Assembly (NCBI GenBank): GCA_900466575.1
Contig: UBMP01000005.1
Location: 1-64,000, forward strand
DNA: 64,000 nucleotides
Origin: Hyphomicrobiales bacterium
Lineage (GTDB): Bacteria > Pseudomonadota > Alphaproteobacteria > Rhizobiales > Rhizobiaceae
Direction of reading: 5' to 3'
Part shown: positions 46,673 to 55,371 of the stretch, piece by piece
Layout: each line of letters begins with the position of its first letter
Position numbering within the stretch: position 1 is the stretch's first letter
The notes under the pieces: generated by a model
The model's database searches: none
The model's input: the letters and a program-made list of their open reading frames with translations, nothing else
Told to the model about the DNA's origin: nothing
Made by a program: the position numbers and the translations under genes

Positions 46673-47682
46673 TGACAAGCGGCAAGACGCTCGCACTGAC
46701 CCTGCTCGGCGCCAAGGGCCGCTGGCGCATGTGGGAATTTGCACTCTGGCTTGTGGCCATCGCGGCGACGTTTCTGCTACCCTCGCAACTGCTGATCCTG
46801 ACCGAAGTCGCGATCCTGGCGCTCTTCGCCGTGTCGCTTGATCTCATTCTGGGCTATGCCGGCATCGTCTCGCTCGGTCACACCGCATTTTTTGGGCTTG
46901 GGGCTTATGCGGCCGGCATTCTGGCCCGTGATTATGTCACCGAGCCTGTCACCGGCCTCGTTTTCGCTGGTCTGGTCAGCGGGCTCTTCGGCCTCGCCAC
47001 GAGCTTCCTGGTACTCCGTGGCTCTGACCTGACGCGCCTGATGACGACTTTCGGGGTCGCAATGCTACTCGCCGAACTCGGCAACCAGATGGCCTGGCTC
47101 ACCGGGGGTGCGGACGGCCTTTCTGGTATCTCGATGAGCCCCATTCTCGGTCTCTTTGAATTCGACCTCTGGGGTCGCAATGGCTATATCTACTGCCTCG
47201 CGGTTCTGATCGTGCTCACCTTCATCGCGCGCCGCATCGTCAACTCGCCCTTCGGCCTCTCGCTGATGGCAATTAAGCGTAACCCACGTCGCGCGGCCAT
47301 GCTCGGTATTTCGCCGAAGCGGCGGATCGTGGTTATCTATGCGATCTCCGCCGCCTATGCCGGCATGGCTGGCGCGCTGTTGACGCAGACAACCAGTTTC
47401 GTCTCACCCGACGTGCTCGCCTTCCATCGATCGGCTGATGTGCTTCTTGTCCTCGTCATCGGCGGCGCAGGCTATCTCTACGGCGGCATTTTCGGCGCGA
47501 TCATCTTCACGCTGCTGCGGGACTGGCTATCGGTCGCCACGCCACAATACTGGATGTTCTGGATCGGCCTGATCCTTGTCGCCATCGTCATGATCGGCCG
47601 CGAACGGTTGACCGGCTGGCCGGCCCTGCTCGCTCGAAGTCTGCGGGGCAAGAGTGAGCCTGCTGGGAAGGAGACGCCATGA
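46672..47682 (+). CDS. HAAT-family ABC importer, LivM-type permease
   Basis: A 336-residue permease. The LivM hallmarks are LILGYAGIVSLGHTAFFGLGAYAAG and the later GLSLMAIKRNPRRAAMLGISP coupling loop. About ten helices are predicted. It overlaps the upstream and downstream genes by one and four bases, showing a compact operon. Confidence 0.94.
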   Translation: MTSGKTLALTLLGAKGRWRMWEFALWLVAIAATFLLPSQLLILTEVAILALFAVSLDLILGYAGIVSLGHTAFFGLGAYAAGILARDYVTEPVTGLVFAGLVSGLFGLATSFLVLRGSDLTRLMTTFGVAMLLAELGNQMAWLTGGADGLSGISMSPILGLFEFDLWGRNGYIYCLAVLIVLTFIARRIVNSPFGLSLMAIKRNPRRAAMLGISPKRRIVVIYAISAAYAGMAGALLTQTTSFVSPDVLAFHRSADVLLVLVIGGAGYLYGGIFGAIIFTLLRDWLSVATPQYWMFWIGLILVAIVMIGRERLTGWPALLARSLRGKSEPAGKETP

Positions 47683-48422
47683 TTGCGCTCGAAACCCGGC
47701 ACCTGATCAAGCGTTTCGGCGGCTTCACCGCAACGCATGATGTCTCGCTTTCGATCCGCAAGGGCGCGCGCCACGCGCTGATCGGCCCCAACGGCGCCGG
47801 CAAGACGACGCTCATCAATCTCTTCACCGGCGTCTTCGCCCCGACCAGCGGGCAGATCCTGCTGGACGGCGAGGACATCACCGCGCTTCCCGTACATGCC
47901 CGCGTGGCGCGCGGCCTGTCGCGCACCTTCCAGATCAATCAGCTCTTCGGCGATTTCACCCCACTCGACTCCATGATGCTGGCCATCGGCGAGCGCAAGG
48001 GCCATGGCAGTCGCTTCTGGCGCTCGCTGGCCGCCGATCGCGACGTGGCGGACGAGGCAGCGGCAACGTTGGAGCGGTTCCGCCTCGCTGACGTTATGTC
48101 GGAGGAGACAAGATTGCTGCCATATGGCAAGCAGCGACTCCTGGAGATAGCGCTGGCCATTGCTTCTGAACCGAAAGTGCTGCTGCTGGACGAACCGGCA
48201 GCGGGTGTGCCTGAGGAGGAACGCGAGGAGGTTCTATCCATCGTCCGCGCCCTGCCCGAGAACGTGACCGTGGTGTTGATCGAACACGATATGGACCTCG
48301 TCTTCTCCTTCGCCGACCGCATTTCAGTTCTCGCCGCTGGCGCACTCTTTGCCGAAGGAACGGTCCAGGAGATCGCCCGCGATCCGCAGGTCAAGGCCAT
48401 CTATCTGGGGGAGGATGCATAA
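47679..48422 (+). CDS. HAAT-family ABC importer, LivG-type ATPase
   Basis: A 247-residue ATPase with Walker A GPNGAGKTT and Walker B VLLLDEPAAGVPEEE. The signature region is degenerate: LPYGKQRLLEIALA replaces LSGGQ, which is common in LivG proteins. RGLSRTFQINQLF is a LivG-specific stretch. ATG 47679 follows GGAAGGAG. Confidence 0.93.
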   Translation: MIALETRHLIKRFGGFTATHDVSLSIRKGARHALIGPNGAGKTTLINLFTGVFAPTSGQILLDGEDITALPVHARVARGLSRTFQINQLFGDFTPLDSMMLAIGERKGHGSRFWRSLAADRDVADEAAATLERFRLADVMSEETRLLPYGKQRLLEIALAIASEPKVLLLDEPAAGVPEEEREEVLSIVRALPENVTVVLIEHDMDLVFSFADRISVLAAGALFAEGTVQEIARDPQVKAIYLGEDA

Positions 48423-49123
48423 TGACGGCGCTCCTTCGCATCGAGAAGCTGGTGGCCGGTTATGGTGAAGCGCGGGTGCTTTCCCACATCGACATCGCCG
48501 TCGAGGCCGGCCGCTCGCTCGCTCTTCTGGGTCGTAACGGCGCGGGCAAGACCACGCTGGTTGATACGATTGCCGGCGTCACGACGCGTCACGCCGGCAC
48601 AATTCATTTCGACGGCCACGACATCAGCCGTCTCCGGCCTGAGCAACGCGCGCCGCTCGGGATCGGCTGGGTGCCGCAGGAGCGCAATATCTTCCCCTCG
48701 CTCACAGTCGAGGAAAATCTCACCGCGACGGCCCGCCGCGGTTCCTGGTCGCTTGAGCGAGCCTACCAGATGTTCCCACGCCTGAAGGAGCGCCGGCGCA
48801 ACATGGGCAACCAACTCTCCGGCGGCGAACAGCAGATGCTCGCCGTAGCCCGCGCCCTGTTGCTGAACCCGAAGCTGCTGCTGCTGGACGAACCACTGGA
48901 AGGTCTTGCTCCCATCATCGTCAACGAGCTGCTGGCGGCCCTGCGTCGCATCGTTAGAGACGAAGGCATGTCGGCGATTATCATCGAGCAGAAGGTGCGA
49001 AAGATCCTGCCGCTGACAGACAACGCCGTCGTTCTCGACCGGGGCGCGGTGACCTATCGCGGCACCTCGAAGGCGCTGCTGGACGATCCGGAAAAACTGG
49101 AGTCGCTGCTCAGCGTTTCATGA
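48422..49123 (+). CDS. HAAT-family ABC importer, LivF-type ATPase
   Basis: A 233-residue ATPase with Walker A GRNGAGKTT, signature LSGGEQQML and Walker B LLLLDEPLEGLAP. The IGWVPQERNIFPSLTVEENL segment is typical of LivF. It closes the importer operon, with a bidirectional terminator 16 bases downstream. Confidence 0.94.
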   Translation: MTALLRIEKLVAGYGEARVLSHIDIAVEAGRSLALLGRNGAGKTTLVDTIAGVTTRHAGTIHFDGHDISRLRPEQRAPLGIGWVPQERNIFPSLTVEENLTATARRGSWSLERAYQMFPRLKERRRNMGNQLSGGEQQMLAVARALLLNPKLLLLDEPLEGLAPIIVNELLAALRRIVRDEGMSAIIIEQKVRKILPLTDNAVVLDRGAVTYRGTSKALLDDPEKLESLLSVS

Positions 49124-49138
49124 CGCTTGCTGAAAACG

Positions 49139-49173
49139 AAAACACCGAAGGCGAACCTCGCCTTCGGTGTTTT
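49139..49173. terminator. Bidirectional intrinsic terminator between importer and O-demethylase genes
   Basis: Perfect 15-bp stem (49139-49153 with 49159-49173), five-base loop, AAAA at one end and TTTT at the other, so it works for both convergent genes. Confidence 0.9.
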
Positions 49174-49227
49174 CTGTCTTCGGGGTAATGCCGGCGCAGC
49201 GGTTGCACGCCGCGCCGCCAGTCCCGT

Positions 49228-50640
49228 TCAGCGCTTGGTGCGCCAGCTTTCAGCGTAGTTCTCGCGAGCCTCGCGGGCGTAAGGCGTCGGTGAAACGCGA
49301 ACGCGAATCTTCGCCTGCTTGTGGCGCTCGGTCGAGGTCTTGGCCGAACCGCCATCGGGCTCGCCCCAGACCAGCGTGAGCACGTCGCCTTCCTTGATAT
49401 CCTGATCGACGATACCCAGCGACAGCAGGCATCGCTCGTTGTAGGAATAGCCGTTGAACATTGACATGCCCACCTGCTTGCCGCTCTGGTCGAGGATCAG
49501 GTCCGCGCTGGTGGAGGCATAGTTCGGCTGTGGGAAGTCGATCCACTTGTAGTGATCTTCGCCCGGACGGAAGGCCGAGGCGATGACTTCGACCACGTCT
49601 TCGGCGTTCCACTCGAAGGTTACCTTCTTGCGGTTCTTCTGTTCCTTCATCTTCAAGAGCGCCTGCTTGCCGATGAAGTCGTCCTTCTTCCAGCCGATGT
49701 AGAAATCATAGCCAAGCTCGAACGGGTTGACGTAGTAGTCCTCGATATTGTTCGAGACGTAGCTGCCACCGATGGCACCGGTTGCCTCGTAGGAATCCGC
49801 GCCCAACCACTCGCGATAGGCCTGCAGCATACCGTCACCGGTATAGATGCCCGGCAGGGGAGACGGAATCCAGCCGGATTCCAGCGTGTTGGTCGAATAG
49901 GCGCGGCTGCCGCAGCGCACGAGATCGACGCCTGCTTCCTTGGCCGCCTCAAGCACGCAGTTCAGCACGTAGCTCTTGTCTTCATACGGGCCCCAGATTT
50001 CAAGGCCCGGTGCGCCGGACATGCCGTGACGCAGCGCCTGCACCTTCTTGGAGCCGACATTGATGTGGTCAACATGGAAAAACTTGATGTCCGGGATCGG
50101 ACCACGGTTGAGCTTTTCGAAGATCTTGTTCGCTTCCGGACCCTGGATCTGGTAGCGGTAATGGGTACGCAGGACGCGTTCGCCCTCAGGGCGCGACGGC
50201 GAACGCGGGTCGTGCTTGATGCGCACGTTCCACTTGCCATAGGCGGCGCAGAACATCAGCCAGTTGGACGTCGGCGCGCGGCCGACGAGAACGAACTTGT
50301 CCTTGCGTTCGCGAAAGATGATGTGGTCGCCGATGACGTGACCGTTCGGCGTGACCGGCACGAAATGCTTGGCGCGATTAAGGTCGAAGTTCGAGAAGGA
50401 ATTGATGCCGTGATAGGCGAGAAACGCCTCGGCATCCGGTCCTTCGACGATCAGTTCGTCCATGTGATGCGACTGGTCGAAGAGAACGGCGGAATGACGC
50501 CAGGCTGCCTGCTCGTCACGCCAGTTTGCAAATTCCGGTGCGACGACCGGGTATACATACATCCCGATCTTCGAATTGCGCAGACGCCCGACGATATCGG
50601 GGTTTTCTTTCAAGATATCGGACAGACTGGATGCAGCCAT
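49228..50640 (-). CDS. ligM: LigM/DesA-type tetrahydrofolate-dependent aromatic O-demethylase
   Basis: A 470-residue aminomethyltransferase-fold (GcvT-like) protein. It matches Sphingobium LigM, as recalled, along its length: LRNSKIGMYVYPVVAPEF near the start, SAVLFDQSHHMDEL, LRHGMSGAPGLEIWGPYE, NTLESGWIPSPLPGIYTGD, AIGGSYVSNNIEDYYVNP and MSMFNGYSYNERCLLSL. LigM moves the methyl group of vanillate or 3-O-methylgallate to tetrahydrofolate, giving protocatechuate or gallate plus 5-methyl-THF; DesA does the same with syringate. The substrate here is not fixed by sequence; the gallate-pathway genes nearby favour 3-O-methylgallate or syringate. ATG 50640 lies seven bases after GGGAGG. An operator copy sits 30 bases upstream. 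Confidence 0.9.
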   Translation of the reverse strand: MAASSLSDILKENPDIVGRLRNSKIGMYVYPVVAPEFANWRDEQAAWRHSAVLFDQSHHMDELIVEGPDAEAFLAYHGINSFSNFDLNRAKHFVPVTPNGHVIGDHIIFRERKDKFVLVGRAPTSNWLMFCAAYGKWNVRIKHDPRSPSRPEGERVLRTHYRYQIQGPEANKIFEKLNRGPIPDIKFFHVDHINVGSKKVQALRHGMSGAPGLEIWGPYEDKSYVLNCVLEAAKEAGVDLVRCGSRAYSTNTLESGWIPSPLPGIYTGDGMLQAYREWLGADSYEATGAIGGSYVSNNIEDYYVNPFELGYDFYIGWKKDDFIGKQALLKMKEQKNRKKVTFEWNAEDVVEVIASAFRPGEDHYKWIDFPQPNYASTSADLILDQSGKQVGMSMFNGYSYNERCLLSLGIVDQDIKEGDVLTLVWGEPDGGSAKTSTERHKQAKIRVRVSPTPYAREARENYAESWRTKR

Positions 50641-50669
50641 CGTGGTTCCTCCCATTGGCAAAGCTATCT

Positions 50670-50679
50670 ATGTATACAT
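50670..50679. promoter_or_regulatory. TGTATACA operator candidate, site B (O-demethylase)
   Basis: Perfect palindrome ATGTATACAT, 30 bases upstream of the ligM-like start, well placed to block RNA polymerase or the early transcribed region. Confidence 0.65.
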
Positions 50680-50797
50680 TCATGCGCATTGACACGCAGA
50701 AATCAAGCGTCTTTTTCAAGGAGCTTAGGGTAAAATCGCACCAAAAGGATGGCGGAATGTGGCCGACATACGCAAGAAGGTATAGCTTTTTCCGGAT

Positions 50798-51529
50798 TTA
50801 GCGGTGAATCAGGGCCAGTCCCGGGATCTTAGTCAAGAGATCGGGATCCTTGTTGAAAATGTATTCAATATTGTGCCGGGCTGTGCGCGCATGTTCTCGC
50901 GCCACGAATTCGGCCCTAGCGCCTTCCCGCGCCGCGATGGCGTTCAGGATCGCCTTGTGCTGCTCCTGCGCCGAGCGCAACGAGCGGCGAAAGGCGGTAA
51001 TTTCAAGTCGGTTGGGCAGAAATGCCGATGGCGAGGCAAACGGTAGCGCCGAGGCGCGCTCAACCTCGCGGCGGATCACTTCACTGCCGCAGAGCCCCGC
51101 AAGCTCGTGGTGAAAATCCTCGTTGAGATCGGAATAGGCGTCGAAATCCACGTCGTCGCCCGCGCCGAAGCAGGCGTCGATCTTTTCGACAATGTCCTGC
51201 AATCGAGCCAGCCCGGCGGGAGATGCGCCGCGCTCAGCAGCAAGACGCGCGGCCGTGCCTTCCATAACCCCACGCAATTCGATGGAATCGATGACGTCCT
51301 CATAGCCGAAACGCCGCACGACGAACCCGCCATTCGGCAGGCGGTCAAGGAGCCCCTCCTCTGCCAGCCGCGACAGTGCCTCGCGCACCGGGGTGCGCGA
51401 AATCTCCAGCGTTTCAGCCAGCGACACCTCGAAAAGACGCATCCCGCCGGGCAGTTCACCGTTGACGATCTTTTCACGCAATTCGATCACGGCCCGGCGG
51501 CCATGTGTGGCTGCTTCGCTGACTTTCAT
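50798..51529 (-). CDS. GntR-family regulator, FCD type
   Basis: A 243-residue regulator. The N-terminal winged helix includes LRFEVSLAETLEISRTPVRE-type residues (EISRTPVREALSRLAEEGLL), and the C-terminal FCD all-helical domain has metal-site-like His/Asp residues (NEDFHHELAGLCG). Proteins of this subgroup (for example VanR and related) bind short palindromes and respond to organic or aromatic acids. It lies between the demethylase and purU genes and has a TGTATACA copy 72 bases upstream of its own start, so self-control and control of the island are likely. Confidence 0.92.
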   Translation of the reverse strand: MKVSEAATHGRRAVIELREKIVNGELPGGMRLFEVSLAETLEISRTPVREALSRLAEEGLLDRLPNGGFVVRRFGYEDVIDSIELRGVMEGTAARLAAERGASPAGLARLQDIVEKIDACFGAGDDVDFDAYSDLNEDFHHELAGLCGSEVIRREVERASALPFASPSAFLPNRLEITAFRRSLRSAQEQHKAILNAIAAREGARAEFVAREHARTARHNIEYIFNKDPDLLTKIPGLALIHR

Positions 51530-51600
51530 GGCTCAATCCCCCATTCACACCACCGCTATACCACCCCACGAGGCGACTGCGAAGCGCCTCGGGGGCTGCT

Positions 51601-51608
51601 TGTATACA
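51601..51608. promoter_or_regulatory. TGTATACA operator candidate, site C (regulator gene)
   Basis: The 8-base core TGTATACA in the gap between purU and the FCD-GntR gene, 72 bases upstream of the latter. The outer bases do not extend the palindrome. Confidence 0.5.
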
Positions 51609-51625
51609 CTGGCGACGCACGTCGC

Positions 51626-52474
51626 CTATTTGGCGAAGACGACCGTCTTGTGCTTGTTGAGCAGAACGCGGTCTTCCAGATGCCAGGTCACGGCACGTGC
51701 CAGAACCCGGCGCTCGATATCGCGCCCCTTGCCCACCAGTTCTTCCGGCGTGTCGGCATGGCTGACCGGCTCCACATCCTGGCAGATGATCGGCCCCTCA
51801 TCGAGGTCGCCGGTCACGTAATGGGCCGTCGCGCCGATCATCTTCACGCCGCGCGCGTGGGCCTGATGATAGGGCTTGGCGCCCTTGAAACCGGGCAGGA
51901 AGGAGTGGTGGATATTGATGCAGCGCCCGGAGAGAAAGGCCGAAAGCTCATCAGAAAGCACCTGCATATAGCGGGCCAGCACGACGAGTTCGGCTCCGCT
52001 TTCCTCGACGATACGCCGCACCTCCGCCTCCTGTGCCGCCTTGGTCTCCTTCGTGACCGGCAGATGATGATACGGAATGCCTTCCATCAGCGTCAGGTTC
52101 AGCGCCTCGCGCGGATGATTGCCGATGATCCCGACCGCTTCCATGTTCAGTTCGCCGATCCGCATTCGGTAAAGCAGATCGCCAAGGCAATGGTCGAAGC
52201 GAGACACCATGAGCAGCACCTTTCGCCGCGTCCCGGCGACCCGCAGCGTCAGGTCGAGACCAAAATGTTCCTCCTCTTCCCGGATGCCGGCACGGAAAGT
52301 GGCCTCGGGCCCGGACATCGAGAAAGCTACCCGCATGAAGAACATGCCAGTCTCCGGATCGTCGAACTGATGAGCCTCGAAAATGTCGCCGCCATGAGTG
52401 GCAATGCGTACCGCAACCGCGGCGACGATACCGCTGCGGTTAGGGCAGCGAAGCGTGAGAATATAGTCGGTCAT
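51626..52474 (-). CDS. purU: Formyltetrahydrofolate deformylase
   Basis: A 282-residue enzyme that hydrolyses 10-formyl-THF to formate and THF. The N-terminal ACT domain ([16 protein letters not shown]) is followed by the formyltransferase fold, with the catalytic Asn-His-Asp set in [20 protein letters not shown] and the D of [15 protein letters not shown] 52474 follows GGGAGGAG. Beside ligM and a MetF-like gene, the obvious job is to regenerate free THF from one-carbon units released during O-demethylation rather than to serve purine synthesis. Confidence 0.95.
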   Translation of the reverse strand: MTDYILTLRCPNRSGIVAAVAVRIATHGGDIFEAHQFDDPETGMFFMRVAFSMSGPEATFRAGIREEEEHFGLDLTLRVAGTRRKVLLMVSRFDHCLGDLLYRMRIGELNMEAVGIIGNHPREALNLTLMEGIPYHHLPVTKETKAAQEAEVRRIVEESGAELVVLARYMQVLSDELSAFLSGRCINIHHSFLPGFKGAKPYHQAHARGVKMIGATAHYVTGDLDEGPIICQDVEPVSHADTPEELVGKGRDIERRVLARAVTWHLEDRVLLNKHKTVVFAK

Positions 52475-52634
52475 GTCTCTCCTCCCTTATAACGGACCTG
52501 GGGAACGCTCCCACGCTCCCTTCAGCCCCTGCATGCCTGAAGCCGGCTCTGCGTACACATTTTACAAGGCAACGTCATCAAATATGGGGAATATGGTCGT
52601 TTTTCCCGGCATATTGATTGTTGCGACGCTCTTG

Positions 52635-52644
52635 ATGTATACAT
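52635..52644. promoter_or_regulatory. TGTATACA operator candidate, site D (MetF-like gene)
   Basis: ATGTATACAT within a wider imperfect palindrome whose outer arms are CTTGAT (52631-52636) and ATCAAG (52645-52650). It is ~26 bases before the MetF-like start and overlaps the expected promoter end. Confidence 0.65.
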
Positions 52645-52670
52645 ATCAAGAGACATCGAGGAGGAGCAAG

Positions 52671-53603
52671 ATGGCTTTTTTGAATTTCGGAAGTCGCGCC
52701 GACACCACGGCATCAAGCCCCGACCTCGATCCGGGGGCCTTGGCCTTCATCGAGAACTGGTCCATCGAGGTGATGCCGCGCACAGCCGCGAAGATCGAGA
52801 GTTTCCGAGCGCTGCTACCGGCTGAAACGCGGGTCTACATAGCCCATATCGCGGGAACGCCCTTTGAGGACATGTTGGCGACCGCGCGGCGGCTGACGGA
52901 AGAAGGCTTTCCGGTCATGCCGCATTTTCCGGCCCGGATCATTCCCGATGTGGCAACGCTCGGAACCTGGGTGCGGCGCTATCGCGAGGAAGCGGGCGTG
53001 ACGCAGGCGCTGCTGCTCGGCGGCGGCCTGGCAAGGCCGGAAGGCACGCTTGAAAGCGCCGTCCAGCTCCTCGAAACCGGCCTCTTCGACCGATACGGCT
53101 TCCAGCGCCTGCATGTCGCCGGGCACCCGGAAGGCAATCGCGATATCGACGCGGATGGCTCGACGGCGCAAGTTGATGCAAGCCTGATGTGGAAACAGGA
53201 CTTTTCGTCGCGCACCGATGCCGAAATGGCTATCGTCACCCAATTTGCCTTCGACGCCGTCGCTGTTACCGCTTGGGCCGAACGCATCGCCGATCTCGGT
53301 GTGCGCCTGCCTATCCATGTCGGAATTGCGGGACCTGCCAAGCTGCAAACGCTGATCCAGTTTGCCCTCTCCTGCGGCGTCGGTCCCTCGCTGAAGGTCT
53401 TGCAGAAGCGCGCCATGGACGTCACGCGCCTGCTCACACCCTATGAGCCAACCGAGGTCGTCAGCGGCCTTGCCCATTACAAGGTGCGCAACCCGGACAG
53501 CCTGATTTCGCAGGTTCACGTCTTCCCCCTCGGCGGTATCCGCACCGCCGCCGACTGGATGAACCGGCAGGCGCCGGCGGAGCCTCGCGCGGCGACGGCG
53601 TGA
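52671..53603 (+). CDS. MetF-like methylenetetrahydrofolate reductase
   Basis: A 310-residue protein of the MetF TIM-barrel family. Supporting segments are WSIEVMPRTAAKIESF (the strand carrying the catalytic-type Glu), VYIAHIAGTPFEDMLATA, LLLGGGLARPEG and VHVGIAGPAKLQTLIQFA. It is shorter than and diverged from E. coli MetF. In the Sphingobium system MetF oxidises the 5-methyl-THF made by LigM/DesA to 5,10-methylene-THF, and the shared operator argues for the same role here. ATG 52671 follows GAGGAG; the longer upstream frame crosses the operator and lacks a ribosome site. Confidence 0.83.
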   Translation: MAFLNFGSRADTTASSPDLDPGALAFIENWSIEVMPRTAAKIESFRALLPAETRVYIAHIAGTPFEDMLATARRLTEEGFPVMPHFPARIIPDVATLGTWVRRYREEAGVTQALLLGGGLARPEGTLESAVQLLETGLFDRYGFQRLHVAGHPEGNRDIDADGSTAQVDASLMWKQDFSSRTDAEMAIVTQFAFDAVAVTAWAERIADLGVRLPIHVGIAGPAKLQTLIQFALSCGVGPSLKVLQKRAMDVTRLLTPYEPTEVVSGLAHYKVRNPDSLISQVHVFPLGGIRTAADWMNRQAPAEPRAATA

Positions 53604-53637
53604 GAGGGTGAGAGGGTGAGAGGGTGAGAGGGTGAGA
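53601..53637 (+). repeat. Tandem octamer repeat at the end of the MetF-like gene
   Basis: Four perfect copies of TGAGAGGG (53601-53632) plus a partial fifth unit; the first TGA is the stop codon of the MetF-like gene. It separates two convergent genes and leaves the coding frames intact. Confidence 0.9.
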
Positions 53638-53646
53638 ATACCCTCT

Positions 53647-54705
53647 TCACAGTGAGGGAAACACCCGCCCATCGAACAGTTTACGGGCCGTGCGGATCGA
53701 GCCTGCGCCCTTCACATTCCCTTCCCCATCGAGATCGAGAAAGACTTCCATCGAACCCGTGGGATGCTCGACGAGATAGATCCCGCCCGCCGGCTGCGTG
53801 GCGAGAGCCGCCGCCGGTCCCGCCTTCAGCCGTGCCGCCGTCGCGACGGTAATGGCGGCGAAGACGCCGATGGAGGCGTGGACACGCTGGGGAATGAAGC
53901 TGCGCGTCGAAATCGCCCCGTCCCCAAGGGGCACAGAAACGAGCACCATCTTCGGCACCGACGCCTCCGCGACGTCGCCGAGCTTCATGAGCGGCCCCGC
54001 CTGCAGGCGGATCGTCTCCAGACGAACCTTAAGGTCCGCATTTGCCTCCAGTTCTTCCCGGCTCTCCTGCCCCGAAATTCCGAAATCGGAGGCGCGCAGG
54101 ATCACACAGGGCATCCCGTTGTCTATCAGCGTCACCTCGACGCCGTCGATGACGTCCACCGCATTGCCCGTCGGCAACAACGCGCCGCACATGGAACCGG
54201 CAATATTGGCGAACAGCAGCGGCACGGCGGCATGTTGGCCTGGCACGCCAGCAATCTCCGCCTCACCGCGATAGGTGACGTGGCCGCGCGGCGTTGCCAC
54301 ACGCGCAACCGCAACCTCGCCGGTGTTGACCATATGAATGCGGACCTCGGTCTCCCTGTCCCGCGCCGTCACCAGCCCCCGCTCGATGGCCGCCGGGCCG
54401 ACGCCTGCCAGAATGTTGCCGCAGCCCTGCGCATCACTGACCAGCGCCCGGTCGACGAACACTTGCAGAAAGAGGTAGTCGACATCGGCATCGGCGCGAT
54501 TGGATGTCGACAGGATCGCCACCTTGGAGGTCAGCGGGTCAGCCCCGCCGATACCGTCGATCTGGCGCGGATCGGGCGAGCCCATGATGGAGAGCAGCAG
54601 CCGGTCGCGCGCGCGCGTGTCGGCCGGGAGATCTTCCGCGAGAAAATAGGCGCCTTTCGAGGTGCCACCGCGCATCCAGAGGCAGGGAATGCCGTCCTCA
54701 GACAT
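53647..54705 (-). CDS. galD: 4-oxalomesaconate tautomerase (GalD/LigU, PrpF family)
   Basis: A 352-residue PrpF-family isomerase. It opens with the family signature [11 protein letters not shown] and contains [15 protein letters not shown] and [21 protein letters not shown]. GalD in Pseudomonas putida tautomerises 4-oxalomesaconate; LigU is an isomerase acting on the same intermediate in Sphingobium. The neighbouring hydratase and aldolase genes make this assignment more likely than 2-methylaconitate isomerase. ATG 54705 overlaps the end of the aldolase gene by eight bases. It is the last gene of the four-gene operon. Confidence 0.87.
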   Translation of the reverse strand: MSEDGIPCLWMRGGTSKGAYFLAEDLPADTRARDRLLLSIMGSPDPRQIDGIGGADPLTSKVAILSTSNRADADVDYLFLQVFVDRALVSDAQGCGNILAGVGPAAIERGLVTARDRETEVRIHMVNTGEVAVARVATPRGHVTYRGEAEIAGVPGQHAAVPLLFANIAGSMCGALLPTGNAVDVIDGVEVTLIDNGMPCVILRASDFGISGQESREELEANADLKVRLETIRLQAGPLMKLGDVAEASVPKMVLVSVPLGDGAISTRSFIPQRVHASIGVFAAITVATAARLKAGPAAALATQPAGGIYLVEHPTGSMEVFLDLDGEGNVKGAGSIRTARKLFDGRVFPSL

Positions 54706-55369
54706 ATTTGAGCCCCTTGGCCGCAAGCGCGCCGCGCATATCGTACATGTCGAGACCCAGTTCACCCGACGCGAGCCGCTTGCGCTTCATCTCCTCGTTT
54801 GCCAGCCGCTTTTCGGCAGCGTTCAGCACCAATTCGGCTTCGGCGCAGCGAACGACGCATACGCCATCGTCATCGGCAACGACAACATCGCCCGCCTCGA
54901 TCAACGCGCCGGCGCAGACGATCGGGACATTGACCGAACCCAGCGTCTCCTTCACCGTCCCCTGCGCCGAAATTGCCTTGGCCCAGACCGGAAAACCCAT
55001 CGCCGTTAGGTCGCGGATATCGCGCACGCCCGCATCGATAATCAGCCCGCGGCAGCCCCGCGCCTTGGCGGATGTGGCGAGCAGATCGCCGAAATAGCCG
55101 TTGTCGCAGGGCGATGTGGGGGCAAGAACAAGAAGGTCGCCATCCCGCACCTGTTCGATGGCCACATGCAGCATCCAGTTGTCGCCGGGCGGCGCCGAAA
55201 TGGTAACCGCCGAGCCGGCAACGGATGCGCCGGCATAGATGGGCCGCATATAGCTCGCCAGCATGCCCTTTCGCCCCTGCGCCTCGTGAACCGTGGCGAC
55301 GCCGGCGCGGGCGAGCCCCTCAATCACCGCCGGGTCGGCGCGGGGAATGTTCTGCACCACCAGGCCCAT
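54698..55369 (-). CDS. ligK: 4-carboxy-4-hydroxy-2-oxoadipate aldolase (LigK/GalC, RraA-like)
   Basis: A 223-residue class II aldolase of the RraA-like fold. Near the start it reads [21 protein letters not shown], then [38 protein letters not shown] and [13 protein letters not shown] with the metal-site Asp; it ends GLKYV like Sphingobium LigK. It splits 4-carboxy-4-hydroxy-2-oxoadipate to pyruvate and oxaloacetate, the last step of the gallate and protocatechuate 4,5-cleavage routes. ATG 55369 starts three bases after the dioxygenase stop. Confidence 0.95.
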   Translation of the reverse strand: MGLVVQNIPRADPAVIEGLARAGVATVHEAQGRKGMLASYMRPIYAGASVAGSAVTISAPPGDNWMLHVAIEQVRDGDLLVLAPTSPCDNGYFGDLLATSAKARGCRGLIIDAGVRDIRDLTAMGFPVWAKAISAQGTVKETLGSVNVPIVCAGALIEAGDVVVADDDGVCVVRCAEAELVLNAAEKRLANEEMKRKRLASGELGLDMYDMRGALAAKGLKYV

Positions 55370-55371
55370 GA

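Noticed and set aside
46672-49123. Branched-chain amino acid transport as the default call for the Liv-type importer
   Set aside because: Family membership alone cannot distinguish ligands; the shared operator with O-demethylation genes argues for an aromatic ligand, so no liv symbols were given.
54505-54512. TGTCGACA copy inside galD as an operator
   Set aside because: It lies well within coding DNA and encodes conserved-looking residues; treated as a chance match.
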